NCBI GenBank assembly: GCA_021442645.1
Contig: JABUSR010000167.1
Location: 1-5,199 of the forward strand
Direction: 5' to 3'
DNA from: Ruminiclostridium sp.
Lineage (GTDB): Bacteria > Bacillota > Clostridia > Oscillospirales > Oscillospiraceae
Length of the DNA stretch: 5,199 bases
Shown piece by piece: positions 1-5,199 of this stretch. A program made the position numbers and the translations under genes. The notes beneath the pieces were generated by a model. The model was not told the origin of the DNA and did no database searches. It saw only the letters and a program-made list of their open reading frames with translations. Each line of letters opens with the position of its first letter. Position 1 is the stretch's first letter.

Positions 1-44
1 ACCCGGCTCCGCCGCGCTTTTAGGATCTCCGCAGGCTCACGCAT
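1..44 (-). CDS. Probable start of a downstream gene, truncated by the window edge
   Basis: An ATG at 42-44 opens a reading frame that continues to the window edge without a stop and reads MREPAEILKARRSR. It overlaps the end of the 79-residue gene by 8 bases (ATGCGTGA), a common arrangement for translationally coupled genes. A GGAGG (plus-strand cctcc at 56-60) sits 11 bases upstream, slightly far but usable. The basic N-terminus would suit the cytoplasmic end of a membrane-anchored protein such as a sortase, which is the expected neighbour of a gene with a sorting signal. That product is inferred from context only: 14 residues are too few to identify a family. The true start could instead lie beyond the window. 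Confidence 0.4.
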   Translation of the reverse strand, partial: MREPAEILKARRSR

Positions 45-276
45 CCCTTGCTGCGCCTCCGTCGCCTCGCCCCTCTAACAGGGCATCGTACCGGGCGCGC
101 TCGGCCAGGAGGGCCGCCTCATACAGTTCGTTCAGCTCCTGCAGCTTTTTCCACACGTCGGCCTCATCCACGCCGCCGAAGAGGCGCCGCTTAAAGCGGA
201 CCTGCTCCAGCCAGGCTGAGATGGCCGCCTTCTCCCCCGGGAGGGGCCTATTCTGTTGTGTTTGTTTCCTGCTCAT
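37..276 (-). CDS. Small 79-residue helical protein with GpsB/DivIVA-like motif
   Basis: Complete gene, ATG at 274-276 and TGA at 37-39, preceded by a GGAGGGAGGGG ribosome binding site. The protein has no signal peptide or membrane segment, so it should be cytoplasmic. Residues 1-16 are polar and probably disordered. Residues 17-31 (with W22, F28, K29) look helical and basic. A FGGVDEADVWKKL core spans 33-45, and 40-68 is a likely amphipathic helix or short coiled coil rich in Leu, Glu and Ala, followed by a Gly/Arg tail. The pattern F-K-x(n)-G-x4-D-V-x-K-x-L-x6-Y-E (F28, K29, G35, D40, V41, K43, L45, Y52, E53) resembles the N-terminal domain of GpsB/DivIVA proteins as I recall them, with one extra residue before the D-V pair. 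I infer a possible scaffolding role near the cell-wall assembly site; similarity by motif only. It lies 27 bases after the anchored pilin-like gene and overlaps the next start, so it is very probably co-expressed with both. The gene call is firm; the function is not known. Confidence 0.85.
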   Translation of the reverse strand: MSRKQTQQNRPLPGEKAAISAWLEQVRFKRRLFGGVDEADVWKKLQELNELYEAALLAERARYDALLEGRGDGGAARDA

Positions 277-280
277 ACGC

Positions 281-290
281 CCCTCCCTCC
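281..290 (-). promoter_or_regulatory. Ribosome binding site of the 79-residue gene
   Basis: On the minus strand this reads GGAGGGAGGG. The upstream GGAGGG core (285-290) is 8 bases from the ATG at 274-276, which fixes that ATG as the start. It sits in the 27-base gap after the pilin-like gene, so the small protein is translated in its own right from the shared transcript. Confidence 0.8.
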
Positions 291-303
291 GGGGTTTACG
301 GGT

Positions 304-2442
304 TTAATTCTCTTCTGCTCTGCGGTGGTGCTTCCGCACGGCCAGGACCACGGCCCCGGCACCCACCACCGCCAGGATCAGCACATAGGGCAGGGTGTCC
401 AGCAGCACGCCGGTATCCACGATGACGCCCTCATTGGCTACGGTGACGGTGATGGTTCTCACGCCGTCCATCCCCAGGGCGGCGGAGACGGTGTAGCCGT
501 CCGCTGCCAGGGTGTGGGGATCACCGGTCATATCGGTATCCACCACGATGACCAAGTTCTCCGGCAGCTTGTAGAAGGCCGGGGCGTTCACCTCGGTCAG
601 CTGATATTTGCCGTCTGCCAGGCCGCCGGGCACTTCTGCAGTGCCGTCGGAGCCTGTCCGGATGGTGATGGCCGTAAAGCCGGGGTCCACGACCCCGGTG
701 TCGGTCAGCTTCTCCACCTGGAACTTGGCACCGGAGAGGGTTCTGGTGTTGTCGTTGGCGTCTACCTTCAGCACCTTCAGCTGGGTGGTGTCGGTGGGGT
801 TGTACACGTTGGTAAAGGCAAAGTCCACGCCCTTCTGGGTCAGCTCTTCGCTGAACCGGGCCTGCTGGGCGGCAAAGTTCTGGGTGGGCAGCTCCTCCAC
901 CTGGTAGGTGGCGGTGAGCTTCAGCCGTTCAAAGGTGGCCGTCTGGCTGGCCTTCAGGGTGAACCGGCCGTTGTCATCGGTCTTGAAGGTGCTGTCCCCG
1001 ATGGCATAGAGGGCGTTGGGCACAGCCACATACTGGCCGTCCACCAGCACCTTCAGCTGGAAGGGGAAGGCCACATCGGGGGCGGCCTCCGTCCCCGGGG
1101 TGAGGACAGATTTGCTCACAGTCAGCTTGCCTTCGGCCCCATTGGTCTCATTCTGGAAGGGCAGGGTCTTCACGACGCCGCCCACCGTCTCGCTCACATA
1201 GCCGTTGGCGTCTGCGGGCAGGACCTGGGCAAAGCCCTTGGCGGGCTGCTCCCGCACGGAGAACACCGTCCCCTGGTCGATGCCCACAAAGAGGGCCCGC
1301 TCCCCGGCCTCCAATTGGAAGGAGCCGTTGGCATCCGTGGTCTTGGCCTTCTTGTCTGCCAGGGTGCCGTCAGCCTGGTACACATAATACTGGGCCCCCG
1401 CCCAGGCGGTGCCGTCGGCATGGCTCAGGACGAAGTCGAAGGGAGTCCCCGGCACGGTGCCGTCGGCCATGGTCTTGGCCACCACGAAGGAGCCGAAGCG
1501 GTTGGTGAAGTCCAGGTACAGGGTGTCATAGGCGGTGACGCCCGACTGCACCCCATTGCCCACGGTCGTCCAGCCCTGGGCGGGTTCTTCGGTGACGGTG
1601 ACCATGCAGTCAGCCTCCACCTTCTCAAAGACTGCCTCCTGTCCGCCGGAGATGGTAAACTTGCCGTTCTCATCGGTGACGCCGGAGCCCACAGCAGCCC
1701 CGGTCTGCAGGTCCAGCACCTGGTAGCCGGCCAGCGCCAGAGGTTCCCCTTCTACCTCCACCTTGAAGGTGAAGTCGGCGTCCACGGGCAGGTCGTAGCC
1801 CCCGGGGGTGACCACCTGCTTGCTGATGTGCAGCTCCGTGAAGTATTCGTCATCGGGGGGCGGGGTGTGGTCGTCATAGCGGTTCTGGAAGGTCTCCTCC
1901 GCCAGGGTCTGGGTCACGGTGCCCTCGGCAGCAGCGCCGCCGGCGGGCAGGACCTGGGTGAAGTTGGCCACGGTGCCCTCGTTGACCGTGTAGCGGTCGC
2001 CGTAGCTCAGCCCGTCCAGCACGGCCGTCTGGCCGTGCCGAAGGGTGAAGCTGCCGTTGGCGTCTGTGGTGCGGTCCATGGGGCTCAGGGTGGCCTTATT
2101 GGGGGCTGCGTTGTACTGGCTCTCGGTCAGGTCCTGGTAGCTGCCGCTGCTCACATCGTAGTAGAGCTTCAGCTCCTGGCCTGCCGCAGTAAACAGCCGG
2201 TAGGTCTCCCCGGCGGCCACAGCCCCGTTCACCGTCAGGTAGAAGGGGAAGGCCGTATCCGGGGCGTCCGCAGCATTGACCACAGTCTTCCGGACCAGCA
2301 GGCCCTTGAGGGCCAGCTCCCGGTTGGTAAAGGTGATACTGTTATTCGCCGCCACCTCTGCGGCCAGGGCACCGGCTCCCACGCTGAGGAGGAGCAGGGC
2401 CGCCAGCAGTGTCGAGGCGACTCGTTTCATTGTTCTTTTCAT
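304..2442 (-). CDS. Sortase-anchored multi-domain Cna-B/SpaA pilin-like surface protein
   Basis: Complete 712-residue gene, ATG at 2440-2442 with AGGAGG 7 bases upstream, TAA at 304-306. Residues 1-27 are a signal peptide (KR-rich start, hydrophobic core, ALA before the cut). Four related Cna-B-type domains follow at about 36-190, 203-315, 316-432 and 437-548. Each has a Lys in the first strand (K52, K208, K323, K444), a D-x-N-G-x-F turn, a Glu in the Y/V-x-V-x-E strand (E155, E285/286, E398, E516/517) and a closing Asn (N187, N314, N431, N545). This is the Lys-Asn-Glu set that forms self-generated isopeptide bonds in Cna-B folds. A fifth, more canonical SpaA domain (552-671) has LSGAKF, YQLTEVNAP and VAN (K559, E617, N670). 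A proline-acidic linker (TPPPDDE) separates domains 1 and 2. The C-terminus is an IVDTG core, hydrophobic stretch 684-702 and RKHHRR tail, so I infer covalent attachment to peptidoglycan or a pilus. No YPK-type pilin lysine motif was seen, which favours an anchor, basal pilin or monomeric adhesin over a polymerising shaft subunit. Ligand unknown. Confidence 0.93.
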   Translation of the reverse strand: MKRTMKRVASTLLAALLLLSVGAGALAAEVAANNSITFTNRELALKGLLVRKTVVNAADAPDTAFPFYLTVNGAVAAGETYRLFTAAGQELKLYYDVSSGSYQDLTESQYNAAPNKATLSPMDRTTDANGSFTLRHGQTAVLDGLSYGDRYTVNEGTVANFTQVLPAGGAAAEGTVTQTLAEETFQNRYDDHTPPPDDEYFTELHISKQVVTPGGYDLPVDADFTFKVEVEGEPLALAGYQVLDLQTGAAVGSGVTDENGKFTISGGQEAVFEKVEADCMVTVTEEPAQGWTTVGNGVQSGVTAYDTLYLDFTNRFGSFVVAKTMADGTVPGTPFDFVLSHADGTAWAGAQYYVYQADGTLADKKAKTTDANGSFQLEAGERALFVGIDQGTVFSVREQPAKGFAQVLPADANGYVSETVGGVVKTLPFQNETNGAEGKLTVSKSVLTPGTEAAPDVAFPFQLKVLVDGQYVAVPNALYAIGDSTFKTDDNGRFTLKASQTATFERLKLTATYQVEELPTQNFAAQQARFSEELTQKGVDFAFTNVYNPTDTTQLKVLKVDANDNTRTLSGAKFQVEKLTDTGVVDPGFTAITIRTGSDGTAEVPGGLADGKYQLTEVNAPAFYKLPENLVIVVDTDMTGDPHTLAADGYTVSAALGMDGVRTITVTVANEGVIVDTGVLLDTLPYVLILAVVGAGAVVLAVRKHHRRAEEN
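307..423 (-). other. C-terminal cell-wall sorting signal with non-canonical IVDTG core
   Basis: Residues 674-712 of the pilin-like protein. The order is a five-residue core I-V-D-T-G, then VLLD, a hydrophobic span TLPYVLILAVVGAGAVVLAV, and a positively charged RKHHRR tail. This is the three-part layout of sortase substrates. The core keeps the Thr-Gly cleavage site but lacks the Leu-Pro of LPxTG, so the cognate sortase presumably has altered specificity. Assignment as a sorting signal is firm by layout; the exact recognition residues are inferred. Confidence 0.82.
430..789 (-). other. SpaA/Cna-B domain next to the wall anchor
   Basis: Residues 552-671. This is the best match in the window to the classic SpaA-type pilin domain: first strand LKVLKVD with the candidate isopeptide Lys K559, then LSGAKFQVEK, a DGTAEVPG turn, YQLTEVNAPAFY with the catalytic-type Glu E617, and a last strand ending VAN with N670. 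It directly precedes the sorting signal, as the membrane-proximal domain does in many Gram-positive pilins. It belongs to a different subtype from the four domains before it. Confidence 0.85.
799..2337 (-). repeat. Four tandem Cna-B-type domains in the pilin-like protein
   Basis: Diverged protein-level repeats at 1873-2337, 1498-1836, 1147-1497 and 799-1134. All share a D-x-N-G-x-F-x-L turn, a following hydrophobic strand and a Glu-containing strand, and end in F-Q/T-N. Domains 1 and 3 resemble each other most (TTDANGSF, F-x-Q-V-L-P-A, ending FQN). Domains 2 and 4 share S-K-x-V-x-T-P-G and end FTN. Domain 1 is the longest, about 155 residues against about 115, because of a Tyr-rich insert near residues 80-120. 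The family is probably one of the DUF-type Cna-B-like domains of clostridial surface proteins; I cannot name the exact accession with certainty. Confidence 0.75.
2362..2442 (-). other. Signal peptide of the pilin-like protein
   Basis: Residues 1-27: basic n-region MKRTMKR, hydrophobic core around STLLAALLLLSV, then GAGALA with small residues at -3 and -1. Cleavage is expected after A27, giving a mature start AEVAANN. No lipobox cysteine is present, so this is a Sec signal peptidase I type signal. Confidence 0.85.
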
Positions 2443-2449
2443 CGTTACG

Positions 2450-2455
2450 CCTCCT
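2450..2455 (-). promoter_or_regulatory. AGGAGG ribosome binding site of the pilin-like gene
   Basis: A perfect AGGAGG on the minus strand, 7 bases before the ATG at 2440-2442. It fills most of the 15-base gap after the TAA (2458-2460) of the upstream gene. The spacing selects Met1 over Met5 and shows that two separate proteins are made rather than one broken gene. Confidence 0.9.
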
Positions 2456-2457
2456 GA

Positions 2458-5199
2458 TTATTTCGCGGTAAAGTAGCCGGGTTTAGTCGCGCCGCCGTCG
2501 ATGCGGGCATAGGTCTTGTCGATTTTACCGGAATTGTATTTCGTTCCTGCGCCGCCTTGGAGTTTCGAGCAGCTGCCGAACATAGAAGTAGAACTTTCGA
2601 CCTGGCCCGTCACAAACAAATCATCCGACGCGTAGATGGTGGTAAGGGCAGTGCACTGGTTGAACATGTTTCCCATACTCGTGACCTTGGCGGTGTTCCA
2701 GCTGCTCAGATCCAGAGAGGTCAGCTTGCTGCAGCCCTTGAACATGTAATTCATATTCGTAACGCTGCCGGTGTTCCAACCGCTCACATCCAGGGTGGTC
2801 AGCTTACTGCAATCTCTGAACATGCCGAACATTGACGTAACGCTGCCGGTATCCCACTTGCTCACATCCAGGGTGGCCAGGCTTCTGCTACAGCCGTTGA
2901 ACATGTCGCTCATGTCCGTGACGTTCCTGGTATCCCACTTGCTCACATCCAGTGCGGTCAGGTTTACGCATGATTTGAACATGTATCTCATGCTCTCAAC
3001 GCTCCCGGTATCCCACTCGCTCACATCCAGCGAGATCAGAGAGGATTCCAAGAACATGCTGGCCATACTCTTGACCTTCCCTGTGTTCCAATTCCTCACG
3101 TCCGGCGTGGACACCCCGCTGCCCTGGAACATGCCGGCCATACTCTCGACGTTTGACGTATCCCACTTGCTAACATCCGGCGTCCGCAAGATCCTGCAGA
3201 CATAGAACATGTAACTCATATCCTTGACCTGGGAGGTATTCCAGTTACTCACATCCAAAGTGGTCAGCGTGTTGCAATTGTAGAACATGTAACTCATATC
3301 CTTGACCTGGGAGGTATCCCATTTGCTCACATCCACTGTTGTCAGCTTGTTGCAGTAGTTGAACATGTGGTTCATATCCGTGACGCTGCCGGTATCCCAG
3401 CCGCTCACATCCACCGTTGTCAGGCCGTTGTTCCCGCTGAACATGTAACTCATATTCTTGACCTGGGAGGTATCCCAACCGCTCAGATCCATATAGGTTA
3501 TCTGAGAGTTGCTGCCTAACATATAGCTCATATCTGTGACCTGGGAGGTATCCAGGCCGCTCAGGTCTAAATCGGTCAGATTCTGGTTACCTATGGCGTT
3601 GAACATATAACTCATATTCGTGACCTGAGAGGTGTCGATTCGCTCCAGTCCATAGATTCCCGTCAAACCACCATAGCCCAAACCTCTGAACATCTCACTG
3701 CAGTCATAGTTGGCAATGATCTGGTCATCGCCCAAGATGTAGTAATAAGAGCGGTAGCTATCTACCTTCGTCTGGTAGAGCATAACACTGCCGCTTCCGT
3801 TCACATCTACCGGGGTACCGGTTTGGGCACTGATGCCGGGGTAGTCCGATTTGAGGCCGAATGTGATGCTGGCCGCGTAGGGATTGGGCGAAGACATCAG
3901 TGCATTCAGCTGCTTGCCGGGGATCAGCATCATCGAGCTGCGCAGGTCCACATTGCCGGCAGAGGCATCGCCGGCGTCCGGGGTCACCTGGTCACCGTTC
4001 ACCTGGGTATCCGCCAGCTCATAGGGCATGGTCACCAGCTCTTTGACCTTCCACTGGGTCTTCTCCGGCACATCCAGGATGGCGTACTGCCCGGAGAGGA
4101 GGGTGAACTGCCCCTTTTCATCGGTGACGCCGGTGGAGAGGGGGGTATCCTCGCCCACATTGTACACCGTGTAGCCCACCCCGGAACCCACAGCCGTACC
4201 CGTCTGGCCGATGACCTGGGTCAACTGGAAGGTGAAGGGGCCGGCGCCCGTGGTGCCGTCGTCCATCAGCTTCTTCACCTGGAGGGTGGTGAAGCCCGTG
4301 CCGTTCACAAAGCCGGTGATATTCGCCGTATCCTTATAGATGCCGGTGGAGCCGTCCCGGCCGGTATAGCCCACCAGGCTGCCCCAGCTGGGGTCGGTGC
4401 GCTCAGCCACCTCCACCAGGCGGAGGTCGCCCACCTTACCCACCGGGTAATTGAGGTGGATCTCGTCCGTAAAGCTCACATAGGGCATGGCGCCGTTGTA
4501 GGTCATGGTAATCAGGCCGTCCTGGGCCGTCGCATTTTCCTGCTCCGGCGGGTTATACGGGGAACCGTAGGCCACCAGGTAGGGCACGCCGAAGGCGGGC
4601 TCCCATTCAGCGCCGTTATAGCGCTCCACCCGGTACACCAGCTCGGCCCCTATATCAGGCGTGCCGCCCAGCATGGTCTTGCTGTAGGTGACGACCTGCT
4701 GGCCGGAGATTGCATTCTTTACCACCGCAAGGGAGTCATCCTTCACGGTGCCGGTCACCTGGTCCACCAGGGCCGTGGACTGGAAGTAGCCGGTCTTGCC
4801 GTCTCTGCCGTAGTAGGAATATTTCTTCTGGCTGCTGCCGTAGGCATCGGTCTCCGTCACCCGGTACTTCCAGGTCTCCTGGCCCGGGGCGCTCAGGTCC
4901 AGCACCACAGTCGCATTAGAGCCGAGGTTGGTTTGAATACCGGTCGAATTGGTAATCGGCCCGTTTGTATAGTAGGGATAAACAATATAGTAGGGGATGT
5001 CTGCTGCGCTCTCCCAGCCGTTCCCCTTATCCACCTCCACTGTGACGCTCCAGGACAGATTGCTCAGGGAAGTAAAGTTCAGGTATTCCTCCGCCACGCT
5101 GTCTGCGGCGGTCCACGCCTTGCGGACCATGACCATACCCGGCACACCGTTGGTGATGGTGCCGGCGGCCCCGTTGTCCGTCAGGGTCAGGTACAGGGG
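2458..5199 (-). CDS. BspA-like (DUF285) leucine-rich repeat surface protein with Cna-B stalk, 5' end missing
   Basis: The frame is open from the right edge to TAA at 2458-2460, giving 913 visible residues (numbered here from codon 5197-5199). The start lies outside the window: no ribosome binding site precedes the first GTG (5143-5145), and the residues before it (ending TITNGVPG) read like the last strand of another domain. Residues 22-151 and 169-301 are two related beta-rich modules. Residues 303-403 are a Cna-B-type domain (K309/K310, DEKGQF turn, E387). Residues about 468-521 form a cap ending in a DCSEMF segment. Residues 522-862 are 13 BspA/DUF285 repeats of mostly 26 residues, with a degenerate 14th unit to 880. 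The protein closes with YARIDGGATKPGYFTAK, an ending I associate with BspA-like proteins. Known BspA-type proteins bind host matrix proteins or other bacteria; an adhesin role here is inferred. Unlike its neighbour it has no sorting signal or C-terminal membrane segment. It is probably co-transcribed with the anchored protein 15 bases downstream. Confidence 0.92.
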   Translation of the reverse strand, partial: PLYLTLTDNGAAGTITNGVPGMVMVRKAWTAADSVAEEYLNFTSLSNLSWSVTVEVDKGNGWESAADIPYYIVYPYYTNGPITNSTGIQTNLGSNATVVLDLSAPGQETWKYRVTETDAYGSSQKKYSYYGRDGKTGYFQSTALVDQVTGTVKDDSLAVVKNAISGQQVVTYSKTMLGGTPDIGAELVYRVERYNGAEWEPAFGVPYLVAYGSPYNPPEQENATAQDGLITMTYNGAMPYVSFTDEIHLNYPVGKVGDLRLVEVAERTDPSWGSLVGYTGRDGSTGIYKDTANITGFVNGTGFTTLQVKKLMDDGTTGAGPFTFQLTQVIGQTGTAVGSGVGYTVYNVGEDTPLSTGVTDEKGQFTLLSGQYAILDVPEKTQWKVKELVTMPYELADTQVNGDQVTPDAGDASAGNVDLRSSMMLIPGKQLNALMSSPNPYAASITFGLKSDYPGISAQTGTPVDVNGSGSVMLYQTKVDSYRSYYYILGDDQIIANYDCSEMFRGLGYGGLTGIYGLERIDTSQVTNMSYMFNAIGNQNLTDLDLSGLDTSQVTDMSYMLGSNSQITYMDLSGWDTSQVKNMSYMFSGNNGLTTVDVSGWDTGSVTDMNHMFNYCNKLTTVDVSKWDTSQVKDMSYMFYNCNTLTTLDVSNWNTSQVKDMSYMFYVCRILRTPDVSKWDTSNVESMAGMFQGSGVSTPDVRNWNTGKVKSMASMFLESSLISLDVSEWDTGSVESMRYMFKSCVNLTALDVSKWDTRNVTDMSDMFNGCSRSLATLDVSKWDTGSVTSMFGMFRDCSKLTTLDVSGWNTGSVTNMNYMFKGCSKLTSLDLSSWNTAKVTSMGNMFNQCTALTTIYASDDLFVTGQVESSTSMFGSCSKLQGGAGTKYNSGKIDKTYARIDGGATKPGYFTAK
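2560..3636 (-). repeat. BspA/DUF285 leucine-rich repeat array, 13 units plus a degenerate cap
   Basis: Consensus unit: D-T-S/G-x-V-x-x-M-x-x-M-F-x-x-C-x-x-L-T-x-L-D-V-S-x-W. Units in reading order: 3553-3636, 3475-3552, 3397-3474, 3319-3396, 3241-3318, 3163-3240, 3088-3162, 3013-3087, 2935-3012, 2854-2934, 2776-2853, 2698-2775, 2614-2697, then a partial unit 2560-2613. Most are exactly 78 bases; units 7 and 8 are 75, unit 10 is 81, and the first and last full units are 84. The MFxxC cysteine is present in units 4-6 and 9-14 and absent from 1-3, 7 and 8. Each unit should form one turn of a solenoid, exposing the variable positions as a binding face. Confidence 0.95.
3203..3317 (-). repeat. 37-base perfect direct repeat between neighbouring LRR units
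   Basis: Bases 3203-3239 and 3281-3317 are identical over 37 bases at an offset of exactly one unit (78 bases), encoding the shared SQVKDMSYMFY segment of units 5 and 6. A third copy with a single-base change lies two units further on, starting at 3439 in unit 3. This points to recent copying or recombination between units. Confidence 0.9.
3991..4293 (-). other. Cna-B-type domain joining the N-terminal modules to the LRR part
   Basis: It starts with the strand FTTLQVKKL (K309/K310), continues FTFQLTQV, a long loop, STGVTDEKGQF and YAILDVP, then WKVKEL carrying E387. It resembles domains 1-4 of the neighbouring anchored protein, for example domain 2 with GVTDENGKF. The closing Asn of the isopeptide set is not obvious, so bond formation is uncertain. 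The boundary at the low-coordinate end is approximate. Confidence 0.7.
4297..5136 (-). repeat. Two tandem copies of a ~130-residue beta-rich module
   Basis: Copy 1 is at 4747-5136 and copy 2 at 4297-4695. They align at an offset of roughly 140 residues: IPYYIVYPYYTNGP with VPYLVAYGSPYNPP, KYRVTETD with LRLVEVAERTD, and YGRDGKTGYFQSTA with YTGRDGSTGIYKDTA. Both start with a Lys-bearing strand (VMVRKAW, VVTYSKTM) and have a Glu in the R/L-V-x-E strand, as Cna-B domains do. Divergence is high, so duplication is not recent. Copies may continue beyond the window edge. Confidence 0.7.

Noticed and set aside
277..303. Terminator or promoter in the intergenic gaps (277-303 and 2443-2457)
   Set aside because: Both gaps are short, contain ribosome binding sites, and show no hairpin followed by a T-run and no -10/-35 pair.
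1855..1865. Run of six C on the minus strand in the pilin-like gene as a phase-variation tract
   Set aside because: The tract is short, encodes a Pro-rich linker between domains 1 and 2, and such runs are expected by chance in GC-rich coding DNA.
2428..2430. Met5 as an alternative start of the pilin-like protein
   Set aside because: The AGGAGG site is 7 bases from Met1 but 19 bases from Met5. Met1 is favoured.
304..2442. Pilus shaft subunit call for the anchored protein
   Set aside because: No YPK-type pilin lysine motif was found, so only pilin-like or anchored adhesin is supported.
256..2457. A 733-codon open frame on the plus strand opposite the pilin-like gene
   Set aside because: It mirrors the minus-strand gene. 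Its product is a low-complexity Gly/His/Val/Leu-rich sequence with no domain, while the minus strand has a signal peptide, conserved domains, a sorting signal and a perfect ribosome binding site. GC-rich codon use leaves the opposite strand free of stops.
2557..3205. Plus-strand open frames across the LRR array with periodic protein sequence
   Set aside because: The periodicity is just the antisense reading of the 78-base DNA repeats. The sense strand encodes the well-known BspA/DUF285 consensus.
2560..3636. CRISPR-like array because of the regular spacing
   Set aside because: The repeats are coding, imperfect, 78 bases long without distinct spacers, and fall in frame with a known protein repeat.
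2560..3636. Target of a diversity-generating retroelement
   Set aside because: No reverse transcriptase, template repeat or C-type lectin target fold is visible, and the variation between units is not focused on adenines in any way I can see.
5143..5145. GTG as the start codon of the LRR protein
   Set aside because: No ribosome binding site lies upstream, no signal peptide follows, and the frame stays open to the window edge with domain-like sequence before it. The gene is truncated by the window.

Overview
The window looks like part of a cell-surface gene cluster from a moderately GC-rich Gram-positive (Firmicutes/Clostridia) bacterium. My best guess is a gut Oscillospiraceae-type organism. 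That rests on the strong AGGAGG-type ribosome binding sites, a sortase-type cell-wall anchor, Cna-B/SpaA pilin-like domains and BspA-type leucine-rich repeats. The taxonomic guess is inference. All supported genes lie on the minus strand, so the transcript runs from high to low coordinates.

Layout in transcription order: (1) 5199-2458 is a large secreted-protein gene cut by the right edge of the window. Its visible 913 residues hold two related immunoglobulin-like/Cna-B-like modules, one further Cna-B-type domain, and a C-terminal array of 13 complete BspA/DUF285 repeats plus a degenerate cap. It ends without a cell-wall sorting signal. (2) 2442-304, after a 15-base gap carrying an AGGAGG site, is a complete 712-residue protein: signal peptide, five Cna-B/SpaA-type domains, and a C-terminal sorting signal with an unusual IVDTG core, a hydrophobic segment and a basic tail. 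(3) 276-37, after a 27-base gap with its own ribosome binding site, is a 79-residue soluble, partly helical protein with a motif resembling the N-terminal part of GpsB/DivIVA. (4) 44-1 is the likely start of a further gene, overlapping gene 3 by 8 bases and cut by the left edge.

The close spacing, absence of terminators between genes and shared strand suggest one operon. A reasonable reading is that genes 1 and 2 make an outward-facing adhesive apparatus: an LRR-tipped protein on a Cna-B stalk, and a sortase-anchored Cna-B protein. The small protein and the truncated downstream gene (perhaps a sortase) would supply assembly or positioning functions. That division of labour is inference. No RNA gene, insertion sequence, CRISPR array or promoter was found. 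No stretch over 300 bases is without a gene.
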